64,000 nt of DNA from Flavobacterium sp. J27 (GTDB lineage: Bacteria; Bacteroidota; Bacteroidia; Flavobacteriales; Flavobacteriaceae), in NCBI RefSeq assembly GCF_004303025.1, contig NZ_PJQW01000007.1, positions 1,297-65,296 of the forward strand, read 5' to 3'. The translations under genes were made by a program, and so were the position numbers. The number at the start of each line of letters is the position of its first letter. Position 1 is the stretch's first letter. The notes under the pieces were generated by a model that saw only the letters and a list, made by a program, of their open reading frames with translations, was not told the origin of the DNA and made no database searches. Below, in pieces: positions 19,536 through 29,511 of the stretch.

Positions 19536-20261
19536 TTATTGTAATTTGATTTTTTCAAAAAAATCTTTTTTGTAGGTTTCACTAATAGGAATTCTAGAAG
19601 CATCAATCACGATTCTATTTTTTTGAATGGATTTAATATGATTTAAATTTACCACATACGAATTATGAACTCGTATAAAATCTTTATGGTTTATTTTTTC
19701 TAAAATATTGCTAAAATTAGATAAGGTTAAAACCGATTTGCCGTTTGTAAGATGAATTTTTAAATAATCTTTTAATCCTTCGATATACTTGATGTCTTGA
19801 ATGGTGATTTTGATGTTTTCGTAATCCGATTTTATAAAAATAAATTTATTTTCGCTACTATTTGTAAAAATAGAATTGGTTTCCAAAATTTCTTCTTGTT
19901 GTGGAAAAGAACCGTTATAAATTTTATTAATCGATTTTAAAAAACGTTTGTATGAAATAGGTTTTAAAAGATAATCAACAGCATCCAGATTAAAACCATC
20001 TACGGCATATTGAGGAAAAGCAGTTGTAAAAATAATATTTGGTTTCACACTTAAAGATTCTACTAAATCGACCCCATTAATCATAGGCATTTCAATGTCT
20101 AGAAAAATCAAATCGATTGTGTTTTCTGCAATAAAACGAATAGCTTCAATAGGATTTGTAAAAGTTTGTATTACATCTAAATTGTCGATTGTATCAGCAT
20201 ACTTTTTTAGAATTTCTATTGCCAGCGGTTCATCATCAATAATAATTGCCTTAATTTTCAT
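19536..20261 (-). CDS. LytTR-family response regulator
   Basis: 241 residues. The receiver domain has DD at 9-10 and phospho-acceptor Asp55 in LIFLDIEMPM. The C-terminal LytTR DNA-binding domain follows (YIEGLKDYLKIHL, FIRVHNSYVVNL, IPISETYK). It overlaps the end of the sensor kinase gene by 11 bp, so the two are translated together. It lies beside a Kelch/DUF4907 operon that is a plausible target. Confidence 0.93.
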   Translation of the reverse strand: MKIKAIIIDDEPLAIEILKKYADTIDNLDVIQTFTNPIEAIRFIAENTIDLIFLDIEMPMINGVDLVESLSVKPNIIFTTAFPQYAVDGFNLDAVDYLLKPISYKRFLKSINKIYNGSFPQQEEILETNSIFTNSSENKFIFIKSDYENIKITIQDIKYIEGLKDYLKIHLTNGKSVLTLSNFSNILEKINHKDFIRVHNSYVVNLNHIKSIQKNRIVIDASRIPISETYKKDFFEKIKLQ

Positions 20262-21363
20262 TTAAATCGATTTTGATTGATACCTGATATTTATTGTTGT
20301 TGTTTTTGATTACCAAACTATTATTTGGATAATATAAATTTAGTCTTTTTATCGAATTTTCATTTCCTAAACTAAACGAATCATATGATTTTTTCTGAAA
20401 ATGAATTTGGTTTTCCACATTAAAATCTAAAATACCATCTTTAATTTTAAATTCGATTAGAATTTCTTCTTCATAAACAGGATGTACGCCATATTTAAAA
20501 GCATTTTCGATGAAAGAGATAAACAGTAAAGGATAAATTTTTACCGATTTTAAATTACCTTCCACTTTGTAATTAATAGTATTGTTGCTAGTAATTCGTA
20601 ATTTTTGTAATTCGATATAATTATTAATATACTCTATTTCTTCCTGCAAATCTACTTTTTTATCGATAGGTGTGTTGTTCTTATCGGAAAGCATATAGCG
20701 CATTAAATCGGATAAATTTAAAATAGCTTGAGGTGTTTTGGGTGATTGTACAATAGAAAGAAAGTAAATCGTATTGAGCGAATTAAAAAAGAAATGCGGA
20801 TTTAATTGTGCTTTCAAAAAATTCAATTCGGTAATTCTATTTTCATTTTCAATTTCTTTTTGACGTTTAAAATTTTCGTTTAGAAACTCATATAATTTTA
20901 AAAAAGAACTAATAGAAATGACAAATAAAAAGATGACAACGTTTGGTAAAATATGCATTGGTGGTTCTCTTTTAACCAAATTGATTTCATTAGCAGGAAT
21001 ATTAGTTCTAATTCCATTAGCAGGAATAGAAGGAGGTCTAAAATTAGCTCGTAAATAATCAAACTTTACACTGGCAATACTAATAACAGTATAGGTTAAA
21101 CCAAATAAAATTAGTAATATAATCGTGTATAATAGCCACTTTTTTTTGACAATAAACCGTTCTACTAGAAAATTGAAATTAATATAAAAGATACAAACAC
21201 AAACTAGAAAAAGAATAAAGAGAAAATAATTAAAAGGACCATTGTTAAAGAAGTAATCATACATCAGAATTAAAAAGAAGATAAACCAAACTAAAAAATG
21301 TATCACATATTTAGTTTGGTAATTCTTCTTCAAAAACATCCTTTTATTAAAATTAGAGATCAA
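20251..21363 (-). CDS. LytS-like sensor histidine kinase
   Basis: 370 residues. Four membrane spans in the first ~165 residues are followed by a His_kinase domain with the phospho-His in NPHFFFNSLN and a reduced ATPase domain (PLLFISFIENAFKYG). A periplasmic or loop insert (residues ~105-130) is Pro/Asn-rich. It pairs with the overlapping LytTR regulator. The gene upstream on the same strand, DUF4907, overlaps its start by 4 bp. Confidence 0.92.
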   Translation of the reverse strand: MISNFNKRMFLKKNYQTKYVIHFLVWFIFFLILMYDYFFNNGPFNYFLFILFLVCVCIFYINFNFLVERFIVKKKWLLYTIILLILFGLTYTVISIASVKFDYLRANFRPPSIPANGIRTNIPANEINLVKREPPMHILPNVVIFLFVISISSFLKLYEFLNENFKRQKEIENENRITELNFLKAQLNPHFFFNSLNTIYFLSIVQSPKTPQAILNLSDLMRYMLSDKNNTPIDKKVDLQEEIEYINNYIELQKLRITSNNTINYKVEGNLKSVKIYPLLFISFIENAFKYGVHPVYEEEILIEFKIKDGILDFNVENQIHFQKKSYDSFSLGNENSIKRLNLYYPNNSLVIKNNNNKYQVSIKIDLNEN

Positions 21364-21677
21364 ATTTTAATTTTTAATTGTTGAATATCCTTTTTTGATA
21401 ATGCAGCTGTTTCTCCGTTATTCAATCGTTCTAAAACTAAGTCTAAGGTTCTTAGTGCATCAATACTGTCTTTAAAAGAAACAGTTCCTTCAATCGCAGG
21501 AATGTTTTCCTGTCTAATAAATAGTTTGCCTTGTAAATAGACTTCATAGCCATACTTGTTTTGTCCCATTTCAAATACCGTTCCATCAAAAGCAACAGGT
21601 TTGTTTTTACAAGCCGTAAACAGTTCAAATACTAACACAAATATAATGTAAATTATAGTATTACTTTTTTTAATCAT
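21360..21677 (-). CDS. DUF4907-like small lipoprotein
   Basis: 105 residues with a signal ending FTACKNK. The core has NKYGYEVYLQGKLFIRQ, IPAIEG and FKDSIDALRT, resembling DUF4907. Its ends overlap both neighbours (4 bp with the kinase, 8 bp with the Kelch gene), indicating one operon of Kelch, DUF4907, sensor and regulator. Confidence 0.7.
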   Translation of the reverse strand: MIKKSNTIIYIIFVLVFELFTACKNKPVAFDGTVFEMGQNKYGYEVYLQGKLFIRQENIPAIEGTVSFKDSIDALRTLDLVLERLNNGETAALSKKDIQQLKIKI

Positions 21678-22686
21678 TATCTACTTGTTCTGCAAAAGGT
21701 TTAAATTCATACATGTCATCTAAATATAAATTACTGGAGCGACCTAATAAGACAAAAGCGCGATCGCTAAAGTTTAAAGCCACGGCATCTTGTCTGGTAA
21801 CCGCTTCAAATGTGGTTTTTTTAAGCCAATAATCGGTTGCAGGATTATATTGCCAAGTGGTTACATTAGGTGTACCTAAACATACATAACCGTAATTGCC
21901 TAATGCAAAGCCTACTGCGTTACTTCGAATTATAGTGTATTCTGAAGTATAATCGTCGTCGCTATTTACCGAAATGTCTCTTAATTTTGTCCATACTTCA
22001 GTATTTAAATCAAAGCTCCAAAAATCTCTCAGGTTTACCCCATTAGATTTACCAGTACCCATATATATTTTATTCTGAATTCTAAAAGTAACTCCATCTC
22101 TTCTTTTGTTTCCTCCAAAACCAAATAATTCTATCCAGCTATCTGTGGTAGGGTCGTATCTCCAAAAATCTTTCTTATCGTTCACGCCATCATAACCACA
22201 TCCTACGTAACCATAACTGTCTGAATTGAATGAAACCGTATTTCTACGAACATCTCCACCATAATCGGCTATTTGTAACCAAGAATTAGTAGTGGGATCA
22301 TATTGATAAAAATCTTTCTTCTCTGTTGTGCCATTATATCCAGCACCTATATAGCCATAATTTCCTACTGCAAAACTAGAAGCAGCACTTCTTTTTTCTC
22401 CTGGAAAGTTTGCCCTTTGAATCCAATAGCCACCTTCCAAATTATATTCCCAAAAATCATTTAAATAATTATCGCCATCATAACCTACGCCCACATATCC
22501 TTTATCTCCAATTATAAAACTAGCCGCATTACTTCGGGCAATACCATCAAATGTTGCAGCCGTTACCCAGTTTCCTATATCATCGTCGTCATCTTCATCG
22601 CTATTGCAACTAAAAAAAGTAGTCGTAAGGAGTAATGTTAATACAAGTCGTTTTACTTTTCTAAGATCTTTTTCTTTTGGTATCAT
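21670..22686 (-). CDS. Kelch-repeat lipoprotein
   Basis: 338 residues with lipobox TTFFSCNSDED. The body is about six Kelch-like blades, each with a phrase such as GYVGVGYDGDNYLNDFWEY or GYIGAGYNGTTEKKDFYQY followed by a conserved W. This predicts a beta-propeller on the outer leaflet. It is the second gene of the minus-strand run that ends with the LytTR pair. Confidence 0.87.
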   Translation of the reverse strand: MIPKEKDLRKVKRLVLTLLLTTTFFSCNSDEDDDDDIGNWVTAATFDGIARSNAASFIIGDKGYVGVGYDGDNYLNDFWEYNLEGGYWIQRANFPGEKRSAASSFAVGNYGYIGAGYNGTTEKKDFYQYDPTTNSWLQIADYGGDVRRNTVSFNSDSYGYVGCGYDGVNDKKDFWRYDPTTDSWIELFGFGGNKRRDGVTFRIQNKIYMGTGKSNGVNLRDFWSFDLNTEVWTKLRDISVNSDDDYTSEYTIIRSNAVGFALGNYGYVCLGTPNVTTWQYNPATDYWLKKTTFEAVTRQDAVALNFSDRAFVLLGRSSNLYLDDMYEFKPFAEQVDND

Positions 22687-22689
22687 TTT

Positions 22690-23556
22690 TTATTTATTTA
22701 GATTAAACTTAATTCCCATCGATAACATTACATGATTGCTAAAATCATAACTGTTCGATTGTGTATTGTTTTCTTCAATTTTTAGTTTATTATTCCATGA
22801 TTTTCCCAATGATAAGTACACCTTACTATCATTAGGAAAAATATAATTATAAGTAAGTGAGGCTTTAGTTTTTGAAAAAAACAACGATTCATATTCTAAA
22901 AAGGTGTTGTTTGTCATTCTAGAAAAAGCATTAGTTGTTGTCGTATAATAGGTGTCATAGGCTACAGCGAAATCGAGTTGGTTTTTGGTAAACCAATTCC
23001 ATTGTAGATTGGTTTTCGGAAACCCCACGCTTATTTTTAATTGCTTATTAAACTCATAATTATAGTCAAAAACAGGATAGAAGCGAGCAGAACCTAGTAA
23101 GTTTCCGTAGGCAACCCCTAGATTCAATTGCGATTTTTCTGTTAGTTTTCGACCAAAAATGGCAGTGGCATTAAAATGGAAAGCCCGACTTTGTATTGCC
23201 TCTAAGTCGTTTGTTCGTACTTGCGGATTAGCTAAAAAAGTAAAACTAGAACGATTTCCTAACAGTAGTTTCTTTTTGATACCCAAATCAATCGAATGCA
23301 AGTTTTCTATAGCCTCATTACTATAAAAATTTACAGGAGAAAACAAATCGAGCGTGGTATTTTGATAACGTGTAAAAACCGAAAAATCATTTTTAAAATC
23401 GATGGTAAAACCGATAGCATCTGTAGTTGTATTTACTACAGCATCATTTACCGCGTAACTGCGTTCATACGCTATACTACTTTTACTTTGGGAAAAAACA
23501 TTACAAACACTCCACATTATTATAAATAATTGATATTTCCTCATACTAAATTTCAT
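22690..23556 (-). CDS. Outer-membrane beta-barrel protein of unknown function
   Basis: 288 residues. A signal peptide ends near NVFSQS; the rest is alternating hydrophobic/aromatic strands (FTRYQNTTLDLF, LNLGVAYGNLLGSARF) with a C-terminal strand ending in Asn-Lys. No family is recognised. It is the first gene of the Kelch/DUF4907/LytTR operon, with only 3 bp to the Kelch gene. Confidence 0.65.
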   Translation of the reverse strand: MKFSMRKYQLFIIMWSVCNVFSQSKSSIAYERSYAVNDAVVNTTTDAIGFTIDFKNDFSVFTRYQNTTLDLFSPVNFYSNEAIENLHSIDLGIKKKLLLGNRSSFTFLANPQVRTNDLEAIQSRAFHFNATAIFGRKLTEKSQLNLGVAYGNLLGSARFYPVFDYNYEFNKQLKISVGFPKTNLQWNWFTKNQLDFAVAYDTYYTTTTNAFSRMTNNTFLEYESLFFSKTKASLTYNYIFPNDSKVYLSLGKSWNNKLKIEENNTQSNSYDFSNHVMLSMGIKFNLNK

Positions 23557-23774
23557 TGTTCGCCAAAAGTATCTGATACGAAGAGAGAGTGAAAAAAAGA
23601 TATACTTCTAGCTATTTTTTATCTATACTTGCTACGATTTATTCTATTCTTTTTAAAAAGAAGTAAAAGACCAAAGTATCGATACGATGCTTTAAAACAT
23701 CGCTGGTTTTTTGGTATTGGTATAATAGAGTTTAATTATAGCGCTTACAAAATTACATTTGGTCAAAAAAAAGT
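23557..23774. promoter_or_regulatory. Divergent intergenic region with two GTATC/GATAC palindromes
   Basis: Between two divergent genes I see GTATCTGATAC (23569-23579) and GTATCGATAC (23676-23685), both inverted repeats of the same half-site. They could be operator sites shared by the divergent units. No clear promoter consensus is seen. Confidence 0.4.
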
Positions 23775-25076
23775 ATGAAACCTATTTTTTATGCCCTTAT
23801 ATTGAGTATGCTACTGGCTTCTTGTACTAATGAAGAAGCAGTCTATTTTACACCATCGGGAGATTTTATAGAAAGCAATGTTGCCTTTAAAGTAGTCGAT
23901 ACCATTTCCTTTACCATGTCGACATTTAAAATAGACAGTCTAGCTACAGATTTGTATGGTAAAATACTAGTAGGACAGTATAACGATCCTTACTTTGGTA
24001 AAACAACTTCAAGCGGTTATATTTATTTTATGCCTTCTAATTATTATATCGATAACTCCTATGTGTTTGATAGTATTGCTTTAAACCTAAAATATTCTGG
24101 GTATTATTATAACGATACGTTAGCCCAAAAAAAGATACAAGTACATGCCATAGATAAGAAAATTAAATATAGAAACGGACAAACTAATTATTACAACACG
24201 CAAGATATTGCAACAACTAGTTTATTAGGCGAACGCACGTTTTACCCATGGATATATAAAGACAGTATAAAGATTACTTTAGATTATAATTTTGGTTTAT
24301 CCCTTTTCGATAAAATTAAAACTGGAGTTATTAACAGTAGCGACGAATTGAATGAGTATTTCAAAGGATTAAAGATTGCACCAGCTTCAGATGAAGATGC
24401 TGCTATGATTTCCTTTACCACTGCTGATTCTTACTTACGGTTTTATTATTCAAATCCTTCCGAACCCGGTAGCGTTTTGTATTATGATTTTAAGTATAGC
24501 AATTTTGCTACCTATAGGAATCATTTTTCTCAAATAAAAAGCGACAGAACAGGAACAAGTTTGCCCGTAGATTTTGTGAATCAGGAAAATGAAATCTCAG
24601 AAGAAGCCTTGTCTCATTTAACGTACATACAAGGAGGAGTAGGTTTAACTACCAAAATAACTTTTCCAAATTTTAAAGAAACGATGTATGATTTAGGTGG
24701 GGTAATTTACAAAGCCGATTTAAAAATACCACTAGACAACAATTTGTTTGATAAAAAAAGGTATGTGGAAGATTCATTGCGAGTATTTGTGGTCGATATT
24801 AATAACGAAATTGTAAGAGCTTTAATTGATAGTAATGGCAATACGGTACATGCTTATGTAGAAAACGAAAATCCCGAATTTAATGAAACATATATAAATG
24901 TATCTATAGGTCCTTTTATGCAGGAATTACTCAACTCTAATACCATGAGAAACTATGGATTAGTCTTATTGCCTTTCGATTATGGTATTAAAACCAACCG
25001 ATTGCTATTGAACAGTAATAATAAACCTCAAAACAAAGCCAAATTAAAACTTACTCTTTTGCATTATGACGACTAA
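23775..25076 (+). CDS. DUF4270-like lipoprotein
   Basis: 433 residues with lipobox MLLASCTNEE. The body has phrases typical of DUF4270 surface proteins: YGKILVGQYNDPYFGKTTSSG and DSIALNLKYSGYYYND. Its stop overlaps the start of the next gene by 11 bp, so the two are co-translated. It diverges from the Kelch/LytTR operon. Confidence 0.7.
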   Translation: MKPIFYALILSMLLASCTNEEAVYFTPSGDFIESNVAFKVVDTISFTMSTFKIDSLATDLYGKILVGQYNDPYFGKTTSSGYIYFMPSNYYIDNSYVFDSIALNLKYSGYYYNDTLAQKKIQVHAIDKKIKYRNGQTNYYNTQDIATTSLLGERTFYPWIYKDSIKITLDYNFGLSLFDKIKTGVINSSDELNEYFKGLKIAPASDEDAAMISFTTADSYLRFYYSNPSEPGSVLYYDFKYSNFATYRNHFSQIKSDRTGTSLPVDFVNQENEISEEALSHLTYIQGGVGLTTKITFPNFKETMYDLGGVIYKADLKIPLDNNLFDKKRYVEDSLRVFVVDINNEIVRALIDSNGNTVHAYVENENPEFNETYINVSIGPFMQELLNSNTMRNYGLVLLPFDYGIKTNRLLLNSNNKPQNKAKLKLTLLHYDD

Positions 25077-26307
25077 TAATTCGAACTATTTTTTAATGCT
25101 GTTGTTTTTTTCGGCTACTTTTTTTTATGCTCAAAACAACAACCTTACCTCTTCACCATATTCTTTATTTGGATTAGGCAACAGCAACGATGCCAATACT
25201 GGAATTACAAATTCATTGGGTAAAGCAGGTATAGCTTTGGGTAGCGAAACAGAAATAAACAATTTAAATCCAGCGTCTTTAGGAAGTATGCCCTTGTACC
25301 GTTTCTTTTTAGATATAGGAGGAAAAGGAGAGTACAATGTGTATGGCGATAAGACCAATACCGGAAAAACCTATTCTCTGGTGTTTTCAAATTTAAGCTT
25401 TGCTTTTCCAATCAATGAAAAATCAGGCATTAGTTTGTCGTTACAACCTTTTACAGAAGTGGGGTATACTTTTAACGGAATTGTAGAAAATGTAGATGGT
25501 TCACAAGATCAGTATTACAGTAGGATAACTGGAAGCGGTGGACTAAATAAGTTTACGGTTAATTATGGTAGAAAAATTACCCCAAAATTAAATGTAGGAT
25601 TGAGTTTTAAATACCTGTTTGGAACCATTACACAAAATGAAACCGTTGTTTTAGACAATGATTATTTAGTGTTTGAAGATACTAATTTTTACAGAGGCAT
25701 CAGTCTAGGTACCGGACTTCAGTATCAAGTAACGCCTAGCTTAAATTTAGCTTCAGTGGTTACTTTAGGAAGTAGTTTAAATGCTTCTCGAGATAGAGAA
25801 GTAAATAGAATAGTAAACGAGGCGTATTACAATATTGAAAGTACCGAAAGTGTATCGATAAGCGATTATAAATTACCTGTAGATATTACTTTTGGAGTAA
25901 AATACAACTATAAAAATTACAATTTTATATCTGATTACAAACGCAGTTTTTGGAGTGCTACTCACTTAACCGACAATACAGGCAACTATACCGATTCTAA
26001 TCTATTTAGTGTGGGCATGGAATATATGGGTAAAGAAAATTACAATACCAGAAACCGCATGCGTTATAGAATAGGCTACTATTATGAAGATGGTAATTTA
26101 AAAATAAACAACAATAAAATTGCAACTAATGCCCTTACATTAGGATTAGGTGTTCCACTTGGTAACTCTATGAATGTTTTAAATTTTTCATACTCTTATG
26201 GTATTAAAGGGGTGGTGTCTAATATATTAGTTCAGGAAAAGTTTCATTCGGTAACGGTTAATTTAAGTTTTGCCGATAATTGGTTTAGAAAAAGAAAGAT
26301 TGATTAA
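25066..26307 (+). CDS. FadL-like outer-membrane barrel protein
   Basis: 413 residues. A signal peptide ends near FFYAQN. The start of the mature protein (SPYSLFGLGNSNDA, then INNLNPASLGSMP) resembles Bacteroidetes FadL/OMPP1-like barrels, followed by repeated barrel strands. It probably makes an outer-membrane channel or works with the overlapping upstream DUF4270 lipoprotein. Confidence 0.7.
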   Translation: MTTNNSNYFLMLLFFSATFFYAQNNNLTSSPYSLFGLGNSNDANTGITNSLGKAGIALGSETEINNLNPASLGSMPLYRFFLDIGGKGEYNVYGDKTNTGKTYSLVFSNLSFAFPINEKSGISLSLQPFTEVGYTFNGIVENVDGSQDQYYSRITGSGGLNKFTVNYGRKITPKLNVGLSFKYLFGTITQNETVVLDNDYLVFEDTNFYRGISLGTGLQYQVTPSLNLASVVTLGSSLNASRDREVNRIVNEAYYNIESTESVSISDYKLPVDITFGVKYNYKNYNFISDYKRSFWSATHLTDNTGNYTDSNLFSVGMEYMGKENYNTRNRMRYRIGYYYEDGNLKINNNKIATNALTLGLGVPLGNSMNVLNFSYSYGIKGVVSNILVQEKFHSVTVNLSFADNWFRKRKID

Positions 26308-26327
26308 AGGTAACTGAAGAAGTGGTG

Positions 26328-27179
26328 TTATTTATTAAATATATAGCTCCTTTTTTTATAATAGCGATACAAATGATCATAAATAAGTAACTCATATTCT
26401 CGTTGTCTAGAGGTGAATTGTCGGTTGAGTATCATGTGAATATGACTGCTCAAAAACGGAAGTAAAGCAGTGTCTAAAAGCGTTTTTATAGTTAAAACAG
26501 AAGCTTTTATTTTTTCAGTTTTTGTTTGAATAATATGATACAATGATTGGTGTGCTAGGTCTTCCATCGCTAAAAATGAACTGATCTGATTTTCTAAATC
26601 ACGATAATGTTTGTCAAGTTGTTTTTTTAGCGTTTTATCTGCTTGAAACTCTTGTTTAAACGACTCTTGTAAACGGTGCAACACCTCTAATTTTTCTGTA
26701 TTGGTTAACCCAAAGAGCGTAAGGAATTGATCAATAGCTAAAAAACTAAATAAAATAGTCGTGGTTTCTTTTTCAAAATTAGGTTTTAAATCAATGTAAT
26801 CTAAGATTAATTCGCTATCAGCTTGAAAAATGAATTCGGAAAGTTCGTATGTAGTCACGCCATAACGTTCCAATTCTCTACTATAGGTATCGGTTTGAAT
26901 TTTCCAGATGAGGTTTTCTGTTTGTAAGATATCAAAAATGCGATACAATTTTGTAATAACGGTTCCTAAATGTTTCTCATGGTCTATTTTAAAACGCAAT
27001 CGTAAATGGGCTTCAGGATCATGATACCGAATAAAAAACCATTTAGAAATATATTTATCGGCTATTAGTTCCTTTATAGCTTCTTTCAAATAATCTAACA
27101 AAATAAAATCGGCTGTTTTTACACCACAATAAATTTTAAAATACAACCATTCGCTTCCTAAACTAAAATCTCTTCTCAT
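26328..27179 (-). CDS. LanB C-terminal (SpaB_C-like, thiopeptide-type) elimination protein
   Basis: 283 residues. The start GSEWLYFKIYCG and the later IRYHDPEAHLRLRF are the marks of the SpaB_C family, the elimination half of class I lanthipeptide dehydratases; the end IHMILNRQFTSRQREYELLIYDHLYRYYKK matches the family's usual C-terminus. This domain removes glutamate from glutamylated Ser/Thr to give dehydroalanine or dehydrobutyrine. It is separate from the N-terminal half encoded just upstream (27322-29499), so LanB is split here. Confidence 0.9.
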   Translation of the reverse strand: MRRDFSLGSEWLYFKIYCGVKTADFILLDYLKEAIKELIADKYISKWFFIRYHDPEAHLRLRFKIDHEKHLGTVITKLYRIFDILQTENLIWKIQTDTYSRELERYGVTTYELSEFIFQADSELILDYIDLKPNFEKETTTILFSFLAIDQFLTLFGLTNTEKLEVLHRLQESFKQEFQADKTLKKQLDKHYRDLENQISSFLAMEDLAHQSLYHIIQTKTEKIKASVLTIKTLLDTALLPFLSSHIHMILNRQFTSRQREYELLIYDHLYRYYKKRSYIFNK

Positions 27180-27199
27180 ATATTATTTTATTTTCAGTG

Positions 27200-27259
27200 T
27201 CAATATCAATGTCAATATCAATGCCAATATCAATGCCAATATCAATGTCAATGCCAATA
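27200..27259. repeat. Ten tandem YCAATR hexamers
   Basis: Ten back-to-back six-base units (TCAATA, TCAATG or CCAATA) lie in the 142-bp gap between the two LanB genes. The units are in a non-coding stretch with a stop just before the next ATG, so change in copy number would alter spacing and not a reading frame. Confidence 0.85.
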
Positions 27260-27321
27260 ATCAAATTCAATTGAAAGTAAAAGAAGCAATCTTGAACATA
27301 CAAGATATTATGCTCTTATCT

Positions 27322-29499
27322 TTATTCGTTGTAAAAAGACACGATAAATTGATTGGCATACGGATTTCCTTCTTTATCATTCACTACACTATCATTGGTA
27401 AACAAAAATTCCTCCAATACTATTTTTTTATTTGCTTTAATAGTTTTTTGCATGATGTTAAAGCAAATTTCAACCTCCATATCAAGTAACAAAGTATTGT
27501 CGCCACTAACGATTGTTACATATTTAGGAATCCTTTTCAGTGCTTTCCACGCAAAAAAATTAGTATTGTATAGTAGTTCTTTTGTCTCTTTTTCTGAAAT
27601 ATACCATTTGGCTTTTGCCAAAATAACACCTTTGTATACGACTCTAGGAAAAGTACTGTAATGAGAATGTAAAACACCCCAATCAAAAGTATAAATAGGA
27701 TGGGTTTGTTGTCCTTGCAAATCACATAAGAAATGATAAATGGGCAACGAATTAGAGCTGTAATTATGTGCGTTTGATAAGCAAGGAATCACTCTTTTAT
27801 TCTGTTTTTTTGATTTTAAAATAATAGTGTCATTTTCAATGCTAATGTACAAATCTGTTATGTTTATTTGCTGTTCTTTTGGAAGTGTACTGTTTGACAA
27901 ATACGGAATTTCATATTCTCGTAACACAGGTCTTCTTAAGACATTTCCCGTTCTCGATTCTGGAATGTGAGCTACTTCTGCCAAAAGCACTTTAGGGTTT
28001 AATGTGGCTTCTTTCTCAGTAATTTCTTTGGCTAACTGATATATATTGGTATCACCATTACTAAAACGCCCCATTAATTTTGCGGCACTATAGTTTCCTA
28101 AGGATTCTAAAACAACCGTTTCGGTATGATCTATTTTTACCACTTCAATCATAGCAGAAAAAGTAGAGGGTAATTGTTCCTTTTTAGGTAAAAAAGAGTT
28201 GAAATCGTTGTCTTTTAGTTCCAAAATAGCTTCTTTGTTGACCAATGTGTTTTTTAATTTGGTTTCCAAAATGTAATCCAAAGGTGTCCATTTTTCCTCA
28301 GTAGTAGTAGCTGTATTTTGTTTGTGTATTGAAAACTGATCCAAAATAGGATGAGAATCATCCAAACGAACATCTTGAAGGTAACCAATACCAATTTCTG
28401 AATCCAAAACTACGGTCAATGGCATTTCTTTTGTTTCATATCGATGTAGGAAAGCCTTTTTAAACGCTTCCAAATTGCGATGCTGAGTAGCTACTTGTGT
28501 TCTTTCTAAAAATGCAATAGCTTGTTGAAGTTGTTTTCGAATGTTGTAATTTAGTGTACTGATTTTCGTTTTCAAATACAAATCGGTTTGTAAAAGATAC
28601 TTTTCGTCAAAGGTAACTTCTAGTTTTTTTATTTTTTCAGTAATCTGCTGCGCTACTGTAAAGTGATTTTCAATAGTCATTTGTTGTAATAACAAATTAA
28701 TTTCTGTAATGTTTTGTATTACTGGAGTTATATCTTTTACGTTTGCTAAAATATCAAGTGCTCTTTTAATTTCTTGATTGCCAGTAACAGTTGCTTCCAG
28801 ATTGCTAACCAAAAATTGATTATCGATGAGGTCATTTATAAAAGCCAAAGCGTCTTCTCGTTCCGATGCATCTGTAATCATTAGAGTTACTAATTCACTT
28901 CTGCTTTTTCCTGTACTAACGTTTTTGAAAATAATATCTAAATAATCTGTTTTGCGAATGCCTGCTAAAGTGTGTTCGCGTTTCTTTTTCACAAATTGGT
29001 ACTCTATATATCTATAAAAGTCGCCAATGACATATAAAGAGGTGTTAGGAAAATAGAGTAGTTGTTCTCGTACACTTTCTTTTTTGCCTAATTCTTGTAA
29101 AAAATGCGTCCAGAACTGCATATCAAACTGCGTATGCGTTATAAATTGTTCTTTTGCTTGTAATTGAATAGCTGTTTCAGAATGAAAAACACCAGTAGTA
29201 CACCCTGCAAACAAACCAAAAGGCGTTGCTCTAGAAGACAATCGGGCTAAATATTTTACTAGCGATTGTTCTAAGCTATTTATCTTCTCTTTTGCAATGG
29301 ACTGTGGTTGTGCTCTGTATTTTTCCAACTCTTGTAGCAATTCAGGAGAAGCCAAAGCAATCGCGCTTTTAATAATGCTATGATCCAATGTTTTAAAAAT
29401 GGCTTCCCGATTGTAATTTTTTAACAATGAAGTGTAAAAATGAATTGGGAATAATGGGGTTCTTAAAATAAAAGTATTAAAAGAGGAGAAGGGTTGCAT
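27322..29499 (-). CDS. Lantibiotic dehydratase N-terminal (glutamylation) protein, LanB-like
   Basis: 725 residues. The opening FILRTPLFPIHFY, SRATPFGLFAGCTTG and QFDMQFW are LanB glutamylation-domain hallmarks. The enzyme uses glutamyl-tRNA to glutamylate Ser/Thr of a precursor peptide. Its partner, the elimination half, is the next gene in the transcript, and its likely substrate is encoded at 31174-31359, or in trans at 51705-51878. No LanC cyclase is present in the window. It starts 12 bp after the S8 protease stop. Confidence 0.9.
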   Translation of the reverse strand: MQPFSSFNTFILRTPLFPIHFYTSLLKNYNREAIFKTLDHSIIKSAIALASPELLQELEKYRAQPQSIAKEKINSLEQSLVKYLARLSSRATPFGLFAGCTTGVFHSETAIQLQAKEQFITHTQFDMQFWTHFLQELGKKESVREQLLYFPNTSLYVIGDFYRYIEYQFVKKKREHTLAGIRKTDYLDIIFKNVSTGKSRSELVTLMITDASEREDALAFINDLIDNQFLVSNLEATVTGNQEIKRALDILANVKDITPVIQNITEINLLLQQMTIENHFTVAQQITEKIKKLEVTFDEKYLLQTDLYLKTKISTLNYNIRKQLQQAIAFLERTQVATQHRNLEAFKKAFLHRYETKEMPLTVVLDSEIGIGYLQDVRLDDSHPILDQFSIHKQNTATTTEEKWTPLDYILETKLKNTLVNKEAILELKDNDFNSFLPKKEQLPSTFSAMIEVVKIDHTETVVLESLGNYSAAKLMGRFSNGDTNIYQLAKEITEKEATLNPKVLLAEVAHIPESRTGNVLRRPVLREYEIPYLSNSTLPKEQQINITDLYISIENDTIILKSKKQNKRVIPCLSNAHNYSSNSLPIYHFLCDLQGQQTHPIYTFDWGVLHSHYSTFPRVVYKGVILAKAKWYISEKETKELLYNTNFFAWKALKRIPKYVTIVSGDNTLLLDMEVEICFNIMQKTIKANKKIVLEEFLFTNDSVVNDKEGNPYANQFIVSFYNE

Positions 29500-29511
29500 G
29501 GGAAAGATTTT

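Noticed and set aside
27353..27661. Plus-strand ORFs inside the LanB gene
   Set aside because: They are shadows in low-GC sequence; the minus-strand frame has clear family motifs.
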